Source: Methylohalobius crimeensis 10Ki (lineage in GTDB: Bacteria; Pseudomonadota; Gammaproteobacteria; Methylococcales; Methylothermaceae). Taken from it: DNA of 64,000 nt. The number at the start of each line of letters is the position of its first letter. Position 1 is the stretch's first letter. The stretch covers positions 1,054,001 through 1,118,000 of the forward strand of contig NZ_ATXB01000001.1 in assembly GCF_000421465.1 (NCBI RefSeq), written 5' to 3'. The translations under genes and the position numbers were made by a program. The notes under the pieces are model-generated. The model was given only the letters and a program-made list of their open reading frames with translations. It ran no database searches and was not told the DNA's origin. This document shows, in pieces, positions 44,590 to 53,418 of the stretch.

Positions 44590-45272
44590 TTCGAGCCGTC
44601 GTCACCGACATCGAGGGCACCACATCGTCTTTGCAATTCGTCAAAGATGTGCTGTTTCCCTACGCCCGCGAGCGATTGGCGAATTACGTCCGAGTCCATC
44701 AGGATGACCCCCAAGTGGTGCCGCTGTTGGAGGAGGTAAGACGGCTCGCGGGTCAAAGCCTGGGCTTGGAGGAAATCATCGGCCAACTCTTGGCCTGGAG
44801 CGATGCGGATGAAAAAGTCCCGCCTCTCAAAGCATTGCAGGGCCTGATTTGGGAAACGGGTTACCGGCAAGGGGATTTTCAGGGGCATGTCTATCCCGAT
44901 GCGGTGGCACAACTGAAGGCTTGGCATGATGCCGGAATTTGCTTGTACGTTTTTTCTTCCGGTTCGGTGGCGGCGCAGAAACTCCTGTTCGGGCATACCC
45001 GCTGGGGAGATTTGACGCCTTTGTTCTCCGGTTTTTTCGATACCCGTATCGGTCCCAAGCGAGATCCGGAAAGCTACCGTAAAATCGCCGCCGAGATTGA
45101 CTTGAAATCGCAGCAAATCCTGTTTTTATCGGATGTGAAACAAGAATTGGAGGCGGCGGACGTGGCGGGAATGAAACCTATTTGGCTGGTGCGCGAAGGA
45201 CATCTCGAATCGGACGGCGGGTATCGAAAGATCGGGGATTTTTCCGAAATCGATCTGGTCCGAGTGTCATGA
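44586..45272 (+). CDS. mtnC: Enolase-phosphatase E1 MtnC
   Basis: A HAD-superfamily enzyme that enolises and dephosphorylates diketo-methylthiopentyl phosphate to acireductone. The nucleophile motif is DIEGTTSS, with FSSGSVAAQ and LFLSDVKQELEAA completing the HAD pattern. Length 228. The mtnA and mtnK genes of the pathway are not in the window. Confidence 0.95.
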   Translation: MIRAVVTDIEGTTSSLQFVKDVLFPYARERLANYVRVHQDDPQVVPLLEEVRRLAGQSLGLEEIIGQLLAWSDADEKVPPLKALQGLIWETGYRQGDFQGHVYPDAVAQLKAWHDAGICLYVFSSGSVAAQKLLFGHTRWGDLTPLFSGFFDTRIGPKRDPESYRKIAAEIDLKSQQILFLSDVKQELEAADVAGMKPIWLVREGHLESDGGYRKIGDFSEIDLVRVS

Positions 45273-45312
45273 GAAGTTGATAACCCATGAAATTATCAGG
45301 AAAGGAAGATAA

Positions 45313-45711
45313 ATGAGGTACGGAATGAAATTATGCTTGGCGGCCGGCTTGGCGGCGCTGGGCTTGGCGGGATGTGCCACCCAGGCCCAGGATTCGGCTA
45401 TGCCCGAGACGAGGGTACAGGCGGTAGTTAACGACTTTCCCACCCAGGCGCGGGTGGAGTATGTGTTCGAATGCATGGAGCGGCTCGGCGGCCAGAACTA
45501 CGACAATTTGTACCATTGCAGTTGTATGATGGACGAGATAGCCAAGCGCCTTCCCTATCAGGAATATTCCGAAGCGGTGGTGTTCACCAAGCTGCGTTCG
45601 ACGCCCGGCGAAGCGGGCGGGGTATTCCGCGATCCGCCCCAGGCCAAGAGTCTGCGGGAAAAACTCCAGTCAGCGGAAAGCGAGGCCGAGTCGATTTGTT
45701 TCATAAATTGA
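45313..45711 (+). CDS. Putative lipoprotein with conserved cysteines upstream of xoxF
   Basis: A 132-residue lipoprotein: signal peptide with lipobox L18-A19-G20-C21. The mature part has C54, C69, C71 and C129 in an even, compact arrangement (FECMERLGGQNYDNLYHCSC, then DEIAKRLPYQEYSEA). Four cysteines outside the lipobox suggest disulfides or a metal site in the periplasm. I cannot assign a characterised family. GGAAAGGAAGAT precedes the ATG. It is 417 bases upstream of xoxF in the same direction; a link to methanol oxidation is inferred from position only. Confidence 0.7.
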   Translation: MRYGMKLCLAAGLAALGLAGCATQAQDSAMPETRVQAVVNDFPTQARVEYVFECMERLGGQNYDNLYHCSCMMDEIAKRLPYQEYSEAVVFTKLRSTPGEAGGVFRDPPQAKSLREKLQSAESEAESICFIN

Positions 45712-46128
45712 AACTCGATATGGTGATCAAGCCTTATGCAAGGGCGGGTCGAAAGGTTTTCGAGACGTGGGGGGGCGTTTTGACATTGAGTAAATCCAGG
45801 ATTTATCGGGAGTCGGAGAGCGCGCCGTGGCTCCCCCTGGCAAATGTCAACAGCCATCCAGATGCCGAGATCCCGGAGTTCATCTGCTGTGTGATCCGCT
45901 TGCGGTTTGGTGGCGAATGGGGACGTGGATTGATGGATGCAAGACGCGGTTTCCGTGTTTAAACTGGCTGTCTTGCCGAACGGCAAGGTTGACTTTTTGG
46001 CTAAAATCCTTCAATTTACCGAGCTAAGGAACGGCCGGGAAAACCTCCCGGACTCCTTGGGAAGCTTTCCCGGCCGTCCTGCAGATTTTCAACCCGACAT
46101 ACCTTCTAAAAACAACGAGGAGGATCCT
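45712..46128 (+). other. Non-coding interval upstream of xoxF
   Basis: 417 bases without a convincing gene; the open frames in it are short, lack family character and partly run on from the lipoprotein. It holds a small 6-base-arm hairpin (45972-45987) followed by T5, possibly a weak terminator for the lipoprotein gene, the large leader hairpin (46031-46077), and the xoxF ribosome site GAGGAGG (46117-46123). I could not pick a convincing promoter. Confidence 0.6.
46031..46077 (+). promoter_or_regulatory. Large inverted repeat in the xoxF leader
   Basis: Two perfectly complementary 12-base arms (46031-46042 and 46066-46077, ACGGCCGGGAAA and TTTCCCGGCCGT) enclose 23 bases that can pair further. 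It ends 51 bases before the xoxF ATG. It could be a regulator binding site, an attenuator-like structure or an mRNA 5' stabiliser. No strong T run follows. Confidence 0.55.
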
Positions 46129-47982
46129 ATGAAACAACCCTTCAAGAACGGCCTGATTGCAGCTGCCGTGGCATCGGCGCTGGTGGCCGGTGGGGCGCAA
46201 GCGAACCAGGAAGTCGTCAAGCTGTCACAAAACCCCGCCAACTGGCCCACCTGGGGCGGTAACTATTGGGGTACTCGTTACAGCGAGCTGGATCAAATCA
46301 ACAACCGCAACGCCGACAAACTGCAAGCCGCTTGGACCTTCTCTACTGGCGTGCTGCGCGGCCATGAAGGCGGTCCCTTGTTCATCAACGGGGTGCTGTA
46401 CGTGCACACGCCGTTCCCCAACCGCGTGTACGCCATCAACCCCAAAGATCAAAGCATCATCTGGAAGCACGAGCCGACTCAGGATCCCGACGAAACCATT
46501 CCGGTGATGTGCTGCGATACCGTCAACCGCGGCTTGGCCTATGGCGACGGTAAAATCATCCTGCAGCAAGCCGACACCACCTTGACCGCGCTGGACGCCA
46601 AGACCGGGAAAGTGGTCTGGCAAGTCAAGAACGGCGATCCCAAACTGGGGATGACCAACACCAATGCGCCGTTGGTGGTCAAGGACAAGGTTCTGACCGG
46701 TATTTCCGGCGGTGAATTCGGCGTGCGAGGCTTCATCGCCGCTTACAATCTGAAAGACGGCAAGCTGGCTTGGAAAGCCTACAGCACCGGTCCGGACGAT
46801 GAAATCAAGGTCGATCCCGAAAAGACCATGACCTGGATGGGTAAGGACAAGGGTCTGCAGCCGGTGGACAAGGACTCTTCCCTGAAAACCTGGGAAGGCG
46901 ACCAGTGGAAGATCGGCGGCGGCACCACTTGGGGCTGGTACAGCTACGATCCCAAGCTGAATCTGGTCTACTACGGCTCCGGCAACCCCAGCACCTGGAA
47001 CCCGGTTCAGCGCCCCGGCGACAACAAATGGTCCATGACCATCTGGGCGCGCGATGCCGATACCGGGGTGGCCAAGTGGGTCTATCAGATGACTCCCCAC
47101 GACGAGTGGGACTACGACGGCATCAACGAAATGGTGCTGGCCGACCAGAAGATCAACGGTAAAGAGCGCAAGACCCTGGTGCACTTCGACCGTAACGGCT
47201 TCGGTTATACCCTGGATCGCGAAACCGGCGAATTGCTGGTGGCCGAAAAGTTCGACAAGGCGGTCAACTGGGCCACGCATATCGACATGAAAACCGGCCG
47301 TCCGGTGGTCAATTCTGAATACAGCACTGAAGAAGGCGGTGAAGACTGGACCACCGAGGACATTTGTCCGGCGGCCCTGGGTTCCAAGAACCAAGGCCCG
47401 GTCGCCTATTCGCCGCGTACCGGTTTGTTCTACGTGAACGGTAACCACGTTTGCATGAACTACGAGCCGTTCGAAGTGGAATATACGCCGGGACAGCCTT
47501 ATGTGGGCGCCACCGTGAGCATGTTCCCGGCAGGCAAAGACGCCGAAACCGGCAAGAAGGACGGTTCCATGAATCTGGGGCAATTCACCGCTTGGGACGC
47601 CAAGACCGGTAAAATTGCCTGGACTTACAAAGAACCGTTCTCGGTTTGGAGCGGCGTCTTGGCCACCAAGGGTGATGTGGTCGTCCACGGTACCTTGGAA
47701 GGCTACCTGAAGGTGCGTGATGCCAAGTCCGGCAAGGAATTGTACAAATTCAAGACTCCGTCCGGCATCATCGGCAACCCCAATACCTGGATGTTCGAGG
47801 GCAAGCAGTATATCGGCGTCTTGTCCGGTCTCGGCGGTTGGGCCGGTATTGGCATGGCCGCAGGGCTGGAAGGTGACACCGAAGGTCTGGGTGCGGTGGG
47901 TGCCTACCGCTCCTTGGACAAATTCACCCAATTGGGCGGTGTGCTGAGCGTCTTCGCTTTGCCGGATTCCGCGGTCAAATAA
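46129..47982 (+). CDS. xoxF: Lanthanide-dependent methanol dehydrogenase XoxF
   Basis: A 617-residue periplasmic PQQ methanol dehydrogenase with eight W-motif propeller blades. The signal peptide ends near residue 26 (GGAQA/NQEV). The vicinal disulfide pair is C128-C129 in [10 protein letters not shown]. The catalytic aspartate is D328 in HDEWDYDG, and D330 two residues later is the extra aspartate that marks lanthanide-binding XoxF; calcium-type MxaF has alanine there. It oxidises methanol, and often formaldehyde, passing electrons to a c-type cytochrome. No xoxG or xoxJ gene is adjacent. GAGGAGG precedes the ATG at 46129; the upstream in-frame extension is not a signal peptide. A strong terminator follows. 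Confidence 0.95.
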   Translation: MKQPFKNGLIAAAVASALVAGGAQANQEVVKLSQNPANWPTWGGNYWGTRYSELDQINNRNADKLQAAWTFSTGVLRGHEGGPLFINGVLYVHTPFPNRVYAINPKDQSIIWKHEPTQDPDETIPVMCCDTVNRGLAYGDGKIILQQADTTLTALDAKTGKVVWQVKNGDPKLGMTNTNAPLVVKDKVLTGISGGEFGVRGFIAAYNLKDGKLAWKAYSTGPDDEIKVDPEKTMTWMGKDKGLQPVDKDSSLKTWEGDQWKIGGGTTWGWYSYDPKLNLVYYGSGNPSTWNPVQRPGDNKWSMTIWARDADTGVAKWVYQMTPHDEWDYDGINEMVLADQKINGKERKTLVHFDRNGFGYTLDRETGELLVAEKFDKAVNWATHIDMKTGRPVVNSEYSTEEGGEDWTTEDICPAALGSKNQGPVAYSPRTGLFYVNGNHVCMNYEPFEVEYTPGQPYVGATVSMFPAGKDAETGKKDGSMNLGQFTAWDAKTGKIAWTYKEPFSVWSGVLATKGDVVVHGTLEGYLKVRDAKSGKELYKFKTPSGIIGNPNTWMFEGKQYIGVLSGLGGWAGIGMAAGLEGDTEGLGAVGAYRSLDKFTQLGGVLSVFALPDSAVK

Positions 47983-48012
47983 CGATCGTTCGGATCCGAG
48001 TTCACTCGATTG

Positions 48013-48050
48013 CAAAACCCCGTCCGGGCGTGAGCCCGGACGGGGTTTTG
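48013..48050 (+). terminator. Strong rho-independent terminator after xoxF
   Basis: Perfect 17-base arms (48013-48029 and 48034-48050) with a 4-base loop, ending in TTTTG then CTTT. It begins 31 bases after the xoxF stop and insulates xoxF from the following operon. Confidence 0.93.
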
Positions 48051-48091
48051 CTTTATACTGGCCCGAAATACAAATCAATAAAGGAGGCACC

Positions 48092-48982
48092 GTGAGGGAA
48101 TTCGCTGCGTTCATCATGGCCAGTCGTTGGCGGGCGATGGCGGTAGCCGGGGTGTTCGGGGTCCTGGGTATTTTTTTCGTACCCCTTATTTTGCTCAGTG
48201 CGGCGGCCGTCGGTTTGGTGACGCTGCGTCGGGGAGGTTGGGAAGGCATTTTGGCGATTGTCGGCGGTGCGGTGATCGTGGGCGGGATATTTCCGTTTTT
48301 GCCCCCTAAGCCGGGTTTTCCGTTTCCCCTGGTGGCGGCTTTGTGGCCGCCGGTATGGATCGGCGGTTTGGTATTGCGGCAAACTTTCTCCCAGGGATGG
48401 GCCCTATCCGCGATCGGCGGTATGATGATTCTGTATGTGCTGGGCATGCACGCGCTTACCGGCGGTCAGGTGGAGGGGTTCTGGGAGGCGTGGCTGCAGC
48501 GCTCGATTGCCAATGTGCCGGGCGCTACGGTGGAGGGCTTCAGACGGGACGGCACTTTGCACTTGATGAACGGTCTGGTAGCCATGGGATATGGCGCCAG
48601 TATCGTGCTGTCTTTGCTGTTGGCGCGCTGGTGGCAGGCGATACTCTATCATCCGGGCGGTTTCGGAGAGGAATTTCGCCAGCTTAGATTACCTCGCTGG
48701 TTGTTGGTGCTCCTGGTGGGGGGGATGTGGCTGGCGGGATATTGGAACAAGGTGCTGCTATCCGATCTCTTGATCGCCTCCATGACGATCTATTTGTTTC
48801 AAGGATTGGCGGCATTGCATGGCATTGTCGCGCAGCGAAACCTGAGCGGTTTCTGGTTGGTGCCGGCCTACGGATTGCTCCTGTTGATGCCCCAATACGG
48901 GGTGATGGGGCTGTCTTTCATGGGGGCGGTGGACAGTCTGGTCAATTTCCGCGATCGCACCGATAGCGACGAGAACGCATGA
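48092..48982 (+). CDS. DUF2232 family membrane protein
   Basis: A 296-residue polytopic membrane protein resembling the DUF2232 family. About eight hydrophobic segments are seen (for example AMAVAGVFGVLGIFFVPLIL, then GILAIVGGAVIVGGIFPFL and LLVLLVGGMWLAGYW). It begins with GTG at 48092 preceded by AAAGGAGG. The family is often beside ribosomal protein genes in other bacteria; here it leads a run with a rhomboid protease and glcDEF, overlapping the rhomboid gene as ATGA. Function unknown. Confidence 0.72.
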   Translation: MREFAAFIMASRWRAMAVAGVFGVLGIFFVPLILLSAAAVGLVTLRRGGWEGILAIVGGAVIVGGIFPFLPPKPGFPFPLVAALWPPVWIGGLVLRQTFSQGWALSAIGGMMILYVLGMHALTGGQVEGFWEAWLQRSIANVPGATVEGFRRDGTLHLMNGLVAMGYGASIVLSLLLARWWQAILYHPGGFGEEFRQLRLPRWLLVLLVGGMWLAGYWNKVLLSDLLIASMTIYLFQGLAALHGIVAQRNLSGFWLVPAYGLLLLMPQYGVMGLSFMGAVDSLVNFRDRTDSDENA

Positions 48983-49683
48983 TACCGTTTCAGGACACCA
49001 TCCCTTGTCGTTTCACCCCGTGGATGACTTGGGTGCTGATGGGGACGTTTTTTTCCGCGTTCTTGTTTATCTGGCTGCTGCCCGACGAGGTGCGTACCCA
49101 AATATTTTTCCTCTACGGTTTGGTGCCGGCCCGCTATACCCATCCCGAATGGGCGGGCTGGGTAGGGTTGGATTCCCACAATTATCTGCCCTTTCTGACC
49201 AACCTTTTCCTCCATAGCGGTTGGCTCCATCTGGTTCTCAATCTTTGGTTGCTTTGGATATTCGGCGACAATGTGGAAGATCGCATGGGACCGTGGCGGT
49301 TCCTGCTGTTCTTTCTGCTCTGCGGGCTCTTGGCCAACGGTGTCCATGCGACGATCAGCCGGAATGCCATCACCCCCGCGGTTGGCGCCTCGGGAGCGAT
49401 CGCCGGTGTGCTGGCGGCTTATTTTTACTTGTTCCCCAATGCCAAAGTCATCCTATGGGCTTTCCCGTTGCCGTTATTCATCCGGGTTCCCGCGATCGTA
49501 TTTTTGGGGCTGTGGGTCATTCTGCAGGCGTATCAGGCCACCACCGCCATGATGGCGAACGAACCCTTCGAAAACGTTGCCTGGTGGGGACATCTGGGAG
49601 GATTCGCCGCCGGTTTCCTGTTGTTTCGTCTGTTTCTACGCAAAAATTGGGAAAACTCAGCGGAGAACCATGTCGACCGCTAA
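48979..49683 (+). CDS. Rhomboid-family intramembrane serine protease
   Basis: A 234-residue rhomboid. The catalytic dyad is S139 in VGASGAIAG (GxSG) and H205 in GHLGGFAAGF. Six transmembrane segments are consistent, with the conserved WLHLVLNLWLLWIFG between segments. An uncharacterised substrate would be cleaved within or beside a membrane helix. It overlaps the DUF2232 gene by 4 bases and glcD by 14 bases. Confidence 0.9.
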   Translation: MIPFQDTIPCRFTPWMTWVLMGTFFSAFLFIWLLPDEVRTQIFFLYGLVPARYTHPEWAGWVGLDSHNYLPFLTNLFLHSGWLHLVLNLWLLWIFGDNVEDRMGPWRFLLFFLLCGLLANGVHATISRNAITPAVGASGAIAGVLAAYFYLFPNAKVILWAFPLPLFIRVPAIVFLGLWVILQAYQATTAMMANEPFENVAWWGHLGGFAAGFLLFRLFLRKNWENSAENHVDR

Positions 49684-51130
49684 ACAGGCGTTGGTCCGGT
49701 CCCTCAGAAAAATCCTGCCGGAAGATGCGATTCTGACCGAAGCGGAAGAGCTTCAACCTTACGAGTGCGACGGTTTGTCCGCTTACCGCTGTCGGCCTTG
49801 GTTGGTGGTGATGCCGTGGACGCCGGAACAAGTCCGGGCAGTGCTGGCTCTTTGTCATGAGGGGGGCATACCGGTGGTGGCGAGAGGCGGGGGGACCGGT
49901 CTTTCCGGCGGTGCACTGCCGCTGGAAAACGGTGTGCTATTGAGCCTCGCCCGATTAAACCGAATTCTGGCCATCGACCCCGAGAATCGCATTGCCCGCG
50001 TTCAACCGGGGGTGCGTAATCTGGCCGTGAGCGAAGCGGCGCAACCTTACGGTCTGTATTACGCTCCCGACCCTTCTTCCCAAATCGCCTGCACGGTGGG
50101 GGGGAATGTGGCCGAGAACGCCGGGGGCGTACACTGTCTCAAATACGGCTTGACGGTGCATAATGTGCTCGGACTCAGCTTTTTAACCGTGGCCGGCGAG
50201 GAGGTCAGCGTCGGAAGCGGCGGCTTGGATGGACCGGGATTGGACATTCTCGCTCTGATGCACGGCTCGGAAGGGCTTCTGGGAGTGGTGACGGAAGTGA
50301 CCGTGCGTCTGTTGCCGTTTCCTGAAAGCGTTCAAGTATTGATGGCCGCTTTCGACGATGTCACCTGGGCGGCGGAGGCGGTGGCGGGAGTGATCCGGGC
50401 CGGTCTGGTGCCTGCCGGCTTGGAAATGATGGACCGGGTGGCCATCGAAGTGGTGGAGGATTTCGTCCATGCGGGCTATCCGGTGGGGGCCGAAGCGGTG
50501 CTCTTGTGCGAGTTGGACGGTCCGGTGACCGCAGTGGAAGAAGAATCGGCCCGGGCGGCGGCTTTGCTCAGGCAATGCGGTGCCTACGATGTTCGGGTCG
50601 CCCGCGACGAAGCCGAAAGGCGGCGATTTTGGGCCGGCCGCAAGGCCGCCTTTCCGGCGGTCGGTAAAATCACGCCGGATTATTATTGCATGGACGGGAC
50701 CATTCCCCGCCATCGTTTAGCGGAGGTTCTGACGGGCATTGAAAGATTGAGCAGGCGATACGGACTCGAGGTGGCCAACGTTTTTCACGCCGGGGACGGC
50801 AATCTCCATCCTTTGATCATGTACGATGCCAGCGTGTCCGGGGAACTGCAGCGAGTGGAACGCCTGGGGGACGAGATTCTGGCGCTCTGCGTGGCCGTCG
50901 GAGGGACCATTACCGGGGAACACGGGGTCGGTGTGGAGAAGTTGGACGGTATGTGCCATCAATTCGATCCGCAAGCTTTGGAACAATTCCACGCCGTCAA
51001 GCGTGCCTTCGACCCCGAGGGGCTGCTCAATCCCGGCAAGGCGGTTCCCACCCTGACCCGCTGCGCCGAATTGGGCGGCATGCACGTCCATCACGGCAAC
51101 TTACCTCATTCGGAATTGGAGCGTTTGTGA
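49670..51130 (+). CDS. glcD: Glycolate oxidase subunit GlcD
   Basis: A 486-residue FAD-binding subunit of glycolate oxidase. The FAD-binding motif region VVARGGGTGLSGGALPL, the segment TVGGNVAENAGGVHCLKYG, the C-terminal FHAGDGNLHPLIMYD and GEHGVGVEKL all match GlcD. With GlcE and GlcF it oxidises glycolate to glyoxylate. The ATG at 49670 overlaps the rhomboid gene by 14 bases. Confidence 0.95.
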   Translation: MSTAKQALVRSLRKILPEDAILTEAEELQPYECDGLSAYRCRPWLVVMPWTPEQVRAVLALCHEGGIPVVARGGGTGLSGGALPLENGVLLSLARLNRILAIDPENRIARVQPGVRNLAVSEAAQPYGLYYAPDPSSQIACTVGGNVAENAGGVHCLKYGLTVHNVLGLSFLTVAGEEVSVGSGGLDGPGLDILALMHGSEGLLGVVTEVTVRLLPFPESVQVLMAAFDDVTWAAEAVAGVIRAGLVPAGLEMMDRVAIEVVEDFVHAGYPVGAEAVLLCELDGPVTAVEEESARAAALLRQCGAYDVRVARDEAERRRFWAGRKAAFPAVGKITPDYYCMDGTIPRHRLAEVLTGIERLSRRYGLEVANVFHAGDGNLHPLIMYDASVSGELQRVERLGDEILALCVAVGGTITGEHGVGVEKLDGMCHQFDPQALEQFHAVKRAFDPEGLLNPGKAVPTLTRCAELGGMHVHHGNLPHSELERL

Positions 51131-52188
51131 ACATGGACCGGACTTCGGAACTCAAGGAAACGATCGAGGCGGCGATTGCTTCCCGTCGCCCTTTGTGTAT
51201 CGTCGGCGGCGGGAGCAAAAATTTCTACGGCCGCCGGTCTCAAGGCGACCCGCTTTCGATAGCCGGCCACCGGGGGGTGGTCGAATATGCTCCCAGCGAG
51301 TTGGTGATCACGGCGCGTGCGGGGACGCCCCTGGCGGATCTGGAGCAGGCGCTGGCCGCCGAAGGCCAAATGCTTCCGTTCGAACCGCCCCGCTTCGGTC
51401 CCGCCACCGTCGGCGGAGCGATCGCGGCGGGTCTGTCCGGTCCCAGGCGGCCCTTTACCGGAGCGGTACGCGATTTCGTCCTGGGGGTGAAACTGTTGAC
51501 CGGCCGCGGCGAGGTGCTGTCTTTCGGCGGCCAGGTTATGAAGAACGTGGCCGGTTTCGACCTGAGTCGTTTACTGGCCGGTTCCCTGGGCACCTTGGGT
51601 GTCATCCTGGAAGTTTCCCTGAAAGTCCTTCCCCGGCCGGCGGTGGAGCTGACCCTAAGCCGGGAAGTTGCAATCGACCGGGCTCTGGACACCATGGCCG
51701 ATTGGATGGGCCAATCCCTTCCCTTAAGCGCGCTGGCATACGAAGAACCGCTGTTATATGTTCGTTTGAGCGGTACCGAGCGGGCGGTGGCCTCGGCCGC
51801 CGATCGCCTGGGAGGGGAGCGGTTGGCGGAAGGAGAACGATTTTGGGAGAGTCTACGGGAACAACAACGTCCCTTTTTCACCGAAGGGAACGCGGATCTG
51901 TGGCGTCTTTCCCTGCCCCCTGCGGCGCCTGCACCGGATTTGCCGGGACGGATGCTGTTGGATTGGGCGGGCGCACAACGCTGGCTGCGCAGTTTGGAAG
52001 ACGCGCAAAAAATTTTCCGGGCGGCCGCCGATTTAGGCGGACATGCCACGCTGTTCCGGAGCCGGGGAGCGCGGCACGAGGTGTTTCAACCCTTGCCGGA
52101 ATCTTTGGCCAAGCTCCATCGGGCTCTGAAGGAAGCGTTCGATCCTCATCGGATTCTCAATCCAGGACGCATGTACGCGGAATTATAG
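51127..52188 (+). CDS. glcE: Glycolate oxidase FAD-binding subunit GlcE
   Basis: A 353-residue subunit related to GlcD: RPLCIVGGGSKNFYG, TVGGAIAAGLSGPRRP and GQVMKNVAGFDLSRLLAGSLG. The start is GTG at 51127 in a GTGA overlap with glcD (GGAG 5 bases before); an ATG at 51133 is a close alternative. glcF follows without a gap. Confidence 0.93.
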   Translation: MNMDRTSELKETIEAAIASRRPLCIVGGGSKNFYGRRSQGDPLSIAGHRGVVEYAPSELVITARAGTPLADLEQALAAEGQMLPFEPPRFGPATVGGAIAAGLSGPRRPFTGAVRDFVLGVKLLTGRGEVLSFGGQVMKNVAGFDLSRLLAGSLGTLGVILEVSLKVLPRPAVELTLSREVAIDRALDTMADWMGQSLPLSALAYEEPLLYVRLSGTERAVASAADRLGGERLAEGERFWESLREQQRPFFTEGNADLWRLSLPPAAPAPDLPGRMLLDWAGAQRWLRSLEDAQKIFRAAADLGGHATLFRSRGARHEVFQPLPESLAKLHRALKEAFDPHRILNPGRMYAEL

Positions 52189-53418
52189 ATGCACATACAA
52201 CCGGCCTCTTGGTTGCAAAACCATCCGGATGCGAAAATCGCCCGCGACATTATCCGGGCGTGCGTCCACTGCGGTTTTTGTAACGCCACCTGTCCCACTT
52301 ATCAACTGCTGGGGGACGAGCTGGACGGGCCGCGCGGGCGTATTTATCAGATCAAATCCCTGTGGGAGGGGGCGCCGCCCACGGCTCGCGTTCAAACCCA
52401 TCTGGACCGCTGTCTGACTTGCCGCGCGTGCGAGACCACCTGTCCCTCCGGCGTGCGTTACGGACGCTTGCTCGACATCAGCCGGGGCATCGTGGAGCGC
52501 CAAGTGAAACGTCCCTGGCATCAACGTTTGCTGCGCCGGCTGCTGAGGCTCTGCTTGCCTTATCCCCGGCGGCTCAGACCTTGCTATCGTTTGGCGCAAA
52601 CGGTGCGCCCGTTGATGCCGGCATCGCTCAAGGCCTATGTGGGGACCGACCGAACGCCGGTTTGGCCGGCTGCGCGGCATGCGCGCCGGATGCTGGTTTT
52701 GGACGGCTGCGTCCAGTCCGTGGTGGCGCCCGATATCAATGCCGCCGCCGCTCGAGTTCTCGACCGTCTGGGGATTTCTTTGATTCGAGCTCACCGGGCC
52801 GGTTGCTGCGGTGCGATGAGCGATCACTTGGGCGCCCATGACGAAGGCTTGGCGTTCATGCGCCGCAACATCGATGCTTGGTGGCCGTGGGTGGAGGCGG
52901 GCGTGGAAGCCATCGTCATGACCGCCTCGGGCTGCGGCGTGACGGTCAAGGAGTACGGTGAATTGCTGGCCCATGATCCGGATTACGCCGCCAAGGCGGC
53001 GACCGTTTCGGCGTTGGCCAAGGATTTGAGCGAAGTGCTGGCGGAACAAGCGGGGCTGGAAGCGCTGCAGCCCAAGCCGGTCAAAGTGGCCTTCCAAGCG
53101 CCCTGTACCTTGCAGCACGGCTTGGGTTTGGCAGGCAAAGTGGAAAACCTTTTGAGACGCTTCGGGTTCGAGCTGACGCCCGTCGCCGATCCCCATCTCT
53201 GCTGCGGATCGGCCGGCACCTATTCGATCCTGCAGCCCAAGCTCGCCCGCCGGTTGCGCCGCAATAAGATCGCCGCTTTGAAAAGCGGCGATCCGGACGT
53301 CATCGCCACCGCCAATATCGGCTGTCTGCTGCATTTGCGCCCGGCCGCATCCCGGCCGGTGGTGCATTGGATCGAGTTATTGGATCAGGGCAGCGGGGCG
53401 GGTCGGGTGAAGACGTAA
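52189..53418 (+). CDS. glcF: Glycolate oxidase iron-sulfur subunit GlcF
   Basis: A 409-residue subunit with two ferredoxin-type 4Fe-4S motifs: C25, C28, C31, C35 (CVHCGFCNATCPTY) and C75, C78, C81, C85 (CLTCRACETTCPSG). Two CCG domains follow (AGCCGAMSDHLG and LCCGSAGTYSI). It passes electrons from GlcDE to the respiratory chain. The start abuts the glcE stop. Its 3' end overlaps the convergent cytochrome P460 gene by 34 bases. Confidence 0.95.
   Translation: MHIQPASWLQNHPDAKIARDIIRACVHCGFCNATCPTYQLLGDELDGPRGRIYQIKSLWEGAPPTARVQTHLDRCLTCRACETTCPSGVRYGRLLDISRGIVERQVKRPWHQRLLRRLLRLCLPYPRRLRPCYRLAQTVRPLMPASLKAYVGTDRTPVWPAARHARRMLVLDGCVQSVVAPDINAAAARVLDRLGISLIRAHRAGCCGAMSDHLGAHDEGLAFMRRNIDAWWPWVEAGVEAIVMTASGCGVTVKEYGELLAHDPDYAAKAATVSALAKDLSEVLAEQAGLEALQPKPVKVAFQAPCTLQHGLGLAGKVENLLRRFGFELTPVADPHLCCGSAGTYSILQPKLARRLRRNKIAALKSGDPDVIATANIGCLLHLRPAASRPVVHWIELLDQGSGAGRVKT

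Noticed and set aside
46129-47982. Possible MxaF (calcium methanol dehydrogenase).
   Set aside because: The DYD arrangement has the extra lanthanide aspartate and there are no mxaJGI genes beside it.
46225-48447. A 740-residue minus-strand frame over xoxF.
   Set aside because: Antisense shadow of xoxF; runs through the terminator and into the next gene, with no recognisable domain.
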